Assembly: GCA_002049455.2 (NCBI GenBank)
Contig: KV918974.1
Coordinates: 1-64,000 of the forward strand
DNA length: 64,000 nucleotides
From: Porphyra umbilicalis
Lineage: Eukaryota > Rhodophyta > Bangiophyceae > Bangiales > Bangiaceae
Direction: 5' to 3'
The notes beneath the pieces are model-generated. The model did not search any database, was not told where the DNA came from, and saw only the letters and a list, made by a program, of their open reading frames with translations. This document shows positions 57,134 through 64,000 of the stretch, in pieces. Made by a program: the position numbers and the translations under genes. How positions within the stretch are numbered: the first letter of the stretch is position 1; the number at the start of each line of letters is the position of its first letter.

Positions 57134-60100
57134 CTAAGCGTCACTCATACTCAAGTCCCCGCCACCGCCATCCGCTTTCACCGCCGCTGCGCCCGAATTG
57201 GCGTCGGCCTCCCCACACGCTTGCGTCCACCGGTCGATGAGGGCCGGCGATTTGCGCACGCGCGCGACGAGCGCAGTGACCGACGCGTGCGTCCGAAGCG
57301 CGTCGACCGTGAGCATAGCGCGGAGGGCGCGGAGCCCCCCCCGGACGGCCTCATCCTGGCGGGTCACCTGCTGCCGCACCGCATTCTCCTCGACGCGCTT
57401 GAAAAGCACCTCGGAGAGCGCGGCGGTCACCTGCGGCGTGGCACCGACGAGGCCCGACACGAGCGTGATCGGCACAATGGCCGACGTGCACGCGGCCAGG
57501 GCGGCGGTGAGGGTGCTCGTCGCCAGCGGCCCAACGTCCGCGTGGCCGTCGCGGAGGCCGCGCGCCACGACCGCCGCCACCTCCTTGCCGGACAGCGCCC
57601 GCGGCGTCGTGCGCAGGAGGGTGATGATGGCGCCAAAGGCGGCTTTGCGCAACTCGAGCCCGCCATCCTCCTTGACGCTAAACGGCCCGAGGTTGACCAT
57701 CCGCACGAGCTCCTTGTCTTCCTCCGTTTCCCCAAAGAGGCGACCGAGCAGCGCCGCGCTGTCGCCGCCGCCACCGTCGCCGGAGGCAGCGGGGCTCAGG
57801 TACTCGCGGAGGAGCTCTGGGCGCCAGCGCGCGAACGCGCCGAGCGTCTGGAGGGCGCCCTTGCGGACGGCCACCCCCTGGCTGCGGTCGCCGACCAGGT
57901 GCAGAAAGTCGCCGAGGACGGGCGTCAGCGCCGCGCCGAGGTCATCCCCAGATGGGGCCGCCGCCGCCGCCTCCACGTCCCCACCATCACCGTCGGCTGC
58001 AAGTAGGGAGCCCGACAGCCCATACTTGACCGCCGTCACCGCCACGGCGCGAACAGTCGAGGACGTGCGCTTGACGCTGTCGACGAGCCACGGGATGACG
58101 ACCGACGGCTGGGCGGCGGCGAGCATGCCGAGGCACTCGGCGGTAGCGGTGCGGATCGACTCCTCGCCCGAACTCTTTGCGTCCCGCACGCCCGTCTCGC
58201 TCGCCCGCCCGGCGGTGCGCTCGACGGCCATCGAGTCATCGCCATCGCCGCAGCCGCCGCCGGCGTCGGCCGTCTCCTCAGCAGCCGCGCCGCCGCCGCC
58301 CGACGCTTCCACCGTCTCAATGAGGAGCGGGTAGAGGAGCGGGATGGCAATTGCCAGCCGCTGCCGCGCCGATGAGGCAATCGCCTCCTTGACGGCCAGG
58401 AGCAGCAAGTACCGCTGCGAGGACGGCCGCTCGCGGATGAGTGCGACGAGCCGCTCGACGCCCGCGCTGCCCCCGTCACCCGTGGAGAGGCCGCCGCCGG
58501 CCATGGCGCCGAGCGCGGTCGCCGCCGCCGTCTTGAGCTCCTCCTCCCCGTCGCCGCTGAGCACCTCCAGGACCGCGCCCCAGACGGCCGTCTCGCTCTC
58601 CATCGGGATGAGCGCGCAGCGACCGATTTCGGCAATGACCGCCAGGGCAAAGACGACCGTCTCGCCGCTGCCATTCCCACCATTGATATCCCGCACAAAG
58701 GCGGACGTCGTCTCCACGCGCGCCGACGGGTTGTCCGACGACCGCACGACGGCGGCCACGCAGCGGGCGGCGGTGTGGACTTGGAAGCGCGTCGAGCTGG
58801 CACCGCCGCCCCCACGGGCGGCCGCCCCGGGCCGCCCGCCGCCGCCACCGGCCGCCGACGCCGGAAAGACGGCGGCGCGGATGGCGGTGAGCAGCGCGTC
58901 GCTCTTGAGCGACGGCGCGTCAGCGACGGCCAGTGCGGAAACAAAGTCGAGCAACGCCTCGAGGGCGGTGCCCTGCAGCAGCGGTGATTGGAGGAGCTCC
59001 ATCGCCGCGGGGAAGACCCCCGACGACACGACCGTGCCGACGGCGGCGGCGCCGCGCACCTTGACGACCGTCGCGGCAAAGCGCAGCGACAGCGCCGCGA
59101 CGCGCGGGTCCCCGTCGCTGACAAGGGCGGCCACGTCGGGAAGGCGTGCGGCGGCCGGATCGTCCGACGCGCCGCCCCCGCCGCCGCCGCCGCCGCCACC
59201 GCCGGCCGTTGACGCCAAGCACGTGAGGGCCTCGAGGGCGGCGACGCGCACCGCGCGGTCCGTCTTGCGCAGGAACCCGCCGAGCACCGACGCAAACTCG
59301 GCCTGCACGTCCGCGTCGACGGCCACCGGCGAGCCGCAGCAGCGCGACAGCGCGAGCACCCCCGGCGTGCGGGTGACCTCATTGTTCAGGCGCGCGAGCA
59401 GCAGGCGCGGCGCGTCGGCGCGGGATTTGGCGTCCAACTCGGCGCCATACATGGCAAAGACGGCGGCAACGACGCGAAGCGACGCCGACTTGACCTCTGA
59501 GTCTTGCTCCCGCCCCGACAGGCGGCTGACGGCCGCCTCGTAGATGCGGGCAACCACCGGGGACAGCCCCGCCCGCACCGGCGACGGCCCAAACGCGTCG
59601 ACGAGCACCTGGCACAGGCGCAGGCTCTCCGACGTGACCTTGTAATACCGGTCGTCGGCCGCGTCGAGCACCGCCCGCACCGTGGCCGGGGCGACGGTGA
59701 CGAGGCAGGCGGGCCCACACCAGCGCGCAATGGCGCTAATCGCGAGCAGCGCCTCTATCCTCAACGTTGGCGACGCGGCGGCGAGGCCCGACGTGCCCGT
59801 GAGGGCGCGGCACAACTCTGTGACGAGGCCCGCGACACGCGGCGCGACCGTCTCGGGGGCGACCACCGAGACGAGGCGGCGGAGGACGGCGGCGGCGGCG
59901 CCGCGGCTCTTGGCGGCCTGGCGCACCCCGAGCTCCCCGCGGAGGGCGCGGAGGGTGCGGCCGGCGCGCGCCGACACGGACGCGACGGCCGCCGCGCGGG
60001 CGGCCGCCTCCACGTCCGCGTCGCCGATAAAGGCGGGCATGTATACGGCGGGGAGGCCCGACTTGGTGCTCGGCGCGGCGGCCAGGCCGGCGGCCGCCGC

Positions 60101-61933
60101 CGCGGCGCCGCCCCCGAAGTCCACCGCCGCCGTCGCTGTCGTTGTCGTTGACGCTGCTGCCGCCGCCGACGCGGGTGGAGAAAGGGGCGACGGCGCAGAC
60201 GCAGCCGCCGTCGACGCGGCGGCCGACGCGACCAGCGACGCAGACGCCGACGCTGGCGACGACGCAATCACAGCCAGTAGGCCGCTAAACGCGTCAAAGA
60301 CGTCGAGCTTGACCACCTCCTCCCGCTCTGCAAAGCGGCTCGACAGCAGCTGCGCAATGGACACGTACGTGTCCTTGGAGGCGGGTCCGCCAACGGCGGC
60401 CATAATGCGCGCCACCTGCACGAGCGCGTGGCAGAGGCGCACGGCCGCGCGGCGGACCTTCCAACTCGCATCCTCATCGTCCGAGTAGTCCCCCTCGTCT
60501 TCCCGAAAGCCGCCGTCGTCGTCATTGTCGCCCTCCTCCTCCTCGTCGCCGTCGACGACGCCGCTATCGTCCTCCTCCATATCGTCCCCGCCGTCGCCGC
60601 CGCCCGCCCCGCCGTCAGCATAGTTGGGGTCGTACTTGGCGAGCGCGAGCGCCAGCGGCAGCACGTCTGCCACGTAGATCGACATGGCCACCGGCACCTG
60701 CCGCGCCAGCGAGTCGAGGGCGGTCAGCGCCACCTCCCGCCGCTCATCCGCGGCAACGTCGTAGGAAAAGTCGTCGCTGTCCGAGCCGCCGCCGTCCCCC
60801 CCGCTGCCGCCGCCACCGTCGCCGCCACCGCCACCGCCACTGCCGCCCGGCGGCGCCGCCATGGCCATCAGCGGCGGCACAATGCCGCCGAGGTGCGGCA
60901 CGAGGCGGCGCCCCGCCAGCCGCGCCAGCGACGACGCCAGCGCCGCACCCGCGGTCGGCGCCGCCGTCAGCGCCGCCGTCGCCGCGCCCGCCACATCCCC
61001 GAGCACCTCCTCCGACGCGGTCGCCGCGAGCGCCGCGAGCGCCGCCACCGACCGGCGGCGGAGCGACGCGTCCGCCGCCCCGAGCGCCGGCAGCAGCGCG
61101 TCGCGCACCTTGGTGTGCGACGGGGCAAGCAGCCGCGGGAAGCGGAGGAGCAGGTCCGCAAGCAGCTCCAGGCCAACGAGCACCCCGTCGGCCTGCCACG
61201 CGTGCGGCGACGCGCCCGCGGGGGGGAGCGTCGTCAGCAGCCGCCCGGCGATGGGCGCGACAATGGCGGCCGCCGACGGGGCCGTGGGGGGGAGCGTCGC
61301 GACGAGGGATTTGAGGGCGAGGCCGGCAACGTCGCGGAGGGATTTGGCGCCGGGCACCGCGTCGTCGGTGCTGCCGCCGGTGGCGGTCGCCGCCTTGCCG
61401 GACGCCCCCTTGCCGGCCGCCGGCAGCGCGTGCTCCGACAGTTGCACGGCGATGGCGGCGGCGGTGGTGGCGCTGACGCGCCGTGCCAAAAGCGGCAGGC
61501 ACTTCATGGCGAGGCCCTGCACCTCTGACGACGTGTCTTGAAGGCGCTCGAGGACGGCTTTGGAGAGCTGTGGAGGGGAGCCGCCAGACCAAACGCCAGC
61601 CAGAGAGGGGGGGGGGGTATGGGGAGCGGCACAGGCGACACGCAAGCACAGAGGGAGGCACCCAGGTCAGACGAGGGAACGTGGCCGACACACGAGCGCA
61701 ACAGCACCCAACGCGGCGACACCCGAGGCAGCTCCCCACCCCCCCGCCTGGTCGGTCGCGCCGCACCCCGTCCCGAGCGCCGGATCTCCACGTACCCGGC
61801 CCTGCATCGTCTCTTCGGCGGTGAAGTTTGGCTTTTTCAGCTCGTTGAGCAGGTCCGACGCGGCCATGAACCGGTAGTCCCGGTCCGTCGATTGGAACTG
61901 GGACAGCAGCGTGGCGAGGCTCGGGTGCGCCAT
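57134..61933 (-). CDS. CAND1: CAND1, cullin-associated NEDD8-dissociated protein, one intron
   Basis: CAND1 binds unneddylated cullins and exchanges substrate receptors on SCF-type ubiquitin ligases. Exon 1 is 61933-61796 (MAHPSLATLLSQFQ, then YRFMAASDLLNELKK) with a GTACGT donor. Exon 2 starts at 61567 after CCACAG (LSKAVLERLQDTSSEVQGLA) and runs to the TAG at 57134-57136. The intron is 228 bases, phase 0. The product is a 1523-residue HEAT-repeat protein, longer than the usual 1230 because of Ala/Gly-rich insertions. Hallmarks are the acidic loop ending DDEDASWKVRRAAVRLCHAL (about residue 410) and the C-terminal TIP120 domain (VNLGPFSVKEDGGLELRKAA). No frameshift or stop is seen in this long gene. 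Confidence 0.96.
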
Positions 61934-62879
61934 GGCGTCGGGCGTGACACCCCCGCTGGGGCGGCCACGATCTCACGGGTGCACCACCGCCCACGACGGA
62001 CGACGGCGGGGACGACCAGCCGCGGGGGGCGACGCGCCGCACCGACGGGCGAGCGACGGCGGCGGGGGTGGTGATGTCGCCGCGACGCCAGCGGGGGCGT
62101 CACGCGGCAGGGGTGGCGGGAGCTGGTGGTTGCTGCTGCCAGCGCAGCGCGTCCGTTCGTCCACAGCGGGGTGGGACAGGGGGCTACTTCTGACGCGAGA
62201 CACACGCGGATCAACAGCGACCAGACTGCCGACGCATCCGCGTCCGTTGTGGCTCGGAAGCGTTCAGGACCACCGGGCGACCATAATGGTCGCCCCGGCG
62301 CGCGCCCCTGCCGCCACCTGCGTCCCTACGGCGCACGTTGTAGAGGATAGAAAGAGTTTTCCTGCGGAGCCCACTCTGCCATGATGAGCGCCCCCACAAC
62401 CCATCGCAAGCACCGTGCGGGCCGCCCGCACGGCGCCGCCCGTCCGACCGCCGGCCCGTCGCGGTCGGGTGCTCCGCGGACGAGCGCAGCGGCCAGGCCA
62501 CCGGTGCGGTCAGGAGCAGAACAGGGAGCTCCGCAGTGTTGTGCACACCGCTCGCGAGCCGCCGCGGTGGCCGCGACGACGCCGCGGGCGCCTCCTGCTG
62601 TGCCGGCAGGCCGCCGGCCGCGCGTCGGCCCCACCCCGCCCGCGCGGTCCGACGTCAGGGGCCACCACGGGTTGCACCAAAAAAAATGCACGGCATCTCT
62701 TTCTTTTTTCATTTTCGGTAGCCAGGCGGGCACCACGGTCCTCACACATCACGTCAATCAACAAACAACCCAAGACATGTAAAAAAACAATGCAAGCAAG
62801 CGCGGGCGGCCGCTCCCCCCTTTGCCCCCCTTCCCCCCCCCCCCCCCCCCCCCCATGGGAAGCGCCCACCGCCGCGCCC
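61934..62879. other. intergenic region upstream of CAND1
   Basis: It contains the CAND1 promoter side and the 3' flank of the next gene. A C run of about 20 lies at 62834-62853. Arg/Pro-rich frames on both strands lack domains. No gene is supported. Confidence 0.5.
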
Positions 62880-64000
62880 TCAATGCCCAATCCCCGGGTG
62901 TCCCCTGTTCCAATCTCCCCGGCTCTTGTCGTAGATGACCAAGTCGAGGATCTTCCACGCTTCCGCCCCCCCCGCCCCGACCGCGTGCGCCGTCACGCGC
63001 ACGTTCTTATTCTTATAGTGGAACCGCCACGGGTAGTACATGTCCACGGTAGGGTCCTTAAAGTCGCCCGCAATCGTGTAGGGCGCCGAGTAGTCCTTGT
63101 ACGACGAGCGGCGGCCATTGACGAGGAACTCAACGTACTGCACGTCCCCAAACGCCTCGACTTCGACGGTCAGGGGCCCCTTGCCCGTCCAATCAATGGG
63201 GTGGTGCACGTCGGGCACTTCCTTGCGCGACACCGTTTCAACGAGCTTCATCGCGCCGAGCATGAGGGCGCCCTTGGCGCCCTCCTTGGACGTCAATCCC
63301 GACTGGGTGTACTTTTGGAGGCCCCGCAGCTCCTCCCCGACCGCGTCCACGTCCGCGCGGTTGTCCACCGCAATCGAGTCCATGCGGATGGGCGGCGGGT
63401 CGCCGTCCTCAAACTGCGCCGGCCGCAGGCGTCGGGTGTAGTAGCCCTTTTCCCCCGACGGCGCAATGCATGGCTCGACCCGGCAGATGCCGAGGTCATT
63501 GACCGTCGCCTCGCACTTGCCATCATTCGCGCCGTTGGACTCGCCCGACGTGAAGGTTGGGGTGTGCTCCGCCACGAGCGGCGCGCCGCCCTCAACCCGT
63601 ACGTACGCGCAGTCATAGTAGTCGCCAAAGTTGCCAAAGCGCTCCCCGCCCCCGTACCACGTGTAGCCGAGCACGTAGTCGCCGTCGGGAAAGACGGGCG
63701 GGATGGTAATCCAATCCTTGTACGCCTTGGAGTCCATGTCGTACCAGCAGCTGCGGTATTGGTTTTCCATGGAGCACTCAAACTCGCCGCGCGACCAACA
63801 CGCGTACGAAAAGGCATTAGCGGCGTGCACGCGCGCGTCCCACATTTGCTTGACGGGCACGAGGGTGAAGCGCCGAAAGCCGCCAAAGTGGTTGTTGCGC
63901 GTGTACTCAATCTCGTACGCCTCCCCGCGGCGGTAGGTGGCCGACGGGTTGGTCGGGCCCGCATCTTCCCGGTAGTCGGCGTTGGGGCACGGGCCGGGGC
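62880..64000 (-). CDS. secreted carbohydrate-active or LPMO-like protein with Ig-like domain, 5' end outside window
   Basis: The frame is open from the window edge to the TGA at 62880-62882, giving at least 373 residues and no start. The upstream half is Trp/Tyr/Cys-rich, with RRGEAYEIEYTRNNHFGGFR, SYACWSRGEFECS, and PDGDYVLGYTWYGGG followed by FGDYYDCAYVRVEGG. The last two blocks recall the end of chitin-binding type-4/LPMO-like domains. No His-brace can be judged because the N-terminus is missing. The C-terminal part (HPIDWTGKGPLTVEVEAFGD, then VEFLVNGRRSSYKD) looks like a bacterial-type Ig fold. Many Cys suggest secretion. A role on cell-wall or environmental polysaccharide is inferred. 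Other secreted beta-sandwich proteins are possible. Confidence 0.6.
   Translation of the reverse strand, partial: PGPCPNADYREDAGPTNPSATYRRGEAYEIEYTRNNHFGGFRRFTLVPVKQMWDARVHAANAFSYACWSRGEFECSMENQYRSCWYDMDSKAYKDWITIPPVFPDGDYVLGYTWYGGGERFGNFGDYYDCAYVRVEGGAPLVAEHTPTFTSGESNGANDGKCEATVNDLGICRVEPCIAPSGEKGYYTRRLRPAQFEDGDPPPIRMDSIAVDNRADVDAVGEELRGLQKYTQSGLTSKEGAKGALMLGAMKLVETVSRKEVPDVHHPIDWTGKGPLTVEVEAFGDVQYVEFLVNGRRSSYKDYSAPYTIAGDFKDPTVDMYYPWRFHYKNKNVRVTAHAVGAGGAEAWKILDLVIYDKSRGDWNRGHPGIGH

Noticed and set aside
1..64000. tRNA or rRNA genes
   Set aside because: I saw no cloverleaf with the conserved T-loop and no rRNA-like stretch. A dedicated scan could still find one.

Overview
The window looks like nuclear DNA of a GC-rich eukaryote with few, short introns. 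The best guess is a bangiophyte red alga (Porphyra/Neopyropia-like). This is an inference from very high GC, alanine/glycine-rich plastid-type leader peptides, short GT-AG introns and the gene set; another GC-rich alga or protist is possible. Nothing bacterial is present: there are no operons, no ribosome-binding sites and no CRISPR. I recognise no tRNA or rRNA gene.

The window has two halves. Bases 1 to about 39200 are almost entirely transposable elements, many nested in each other. In order they are: a 78-bp minisatellite; broken ORFs of unknown family; fragments of a Copia-type LTR element with 418-bp LTRs in opposite orientations; a 1.2-kb hAT-like element with an 8-bp target duplication (8729-9928) inside an unknown ORF; the RNase H/integrase/chromodomain end of a Gypsy chromovirus (11337-13438); a 16.9-kb element with very long inverted repeats (13439-30321); and the gag/protease end of a Gypsy element on the same strand (30912-32713). 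The large element has arms of about 3.0 and 2.4 kb that look nearly identical over long stretches. Each arm carries a 155-bp satellite (7 versus 3 copies). Its centre holds a broken Tc1/mariner-type transposase gene, itself split by a TA-flanked element containing a foldback palindrome, plus unassigned ORFs with cysteine/histidine clusters.

Bases 33000-40600 are simple repeats, GC-skewed minisatellites and a degraded hAT/DUF659-like remnant. From 40668 to the end is a compact gene block: a secreted multidomain protein (malectin, PKD, PA14, IPT, glucose/sorbosone dehydrogenase, IPT), SURF4, a P-loop NTPase of unknown role, a plastid-type lysophosphatidate acyltransferase, Ran GTPase, a YtqB-type SAM methyltransferase, CAND1, and the end of a secreted polysaccharide-binding or LPMO-like protein. 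The genes serve unrelated housekeeping roles: ER export, lipid synthesis, nuclear transport, cullin-ligase cycling and wall/extracellular functions. Neighbours are arranged as convergent and divergent pairs.

Three genes of the block are open except where a run of 11-14 G or C shifts the frame. This points to sequencing or assembly indels, or to hypermutable tracts, rather than to dead genes.
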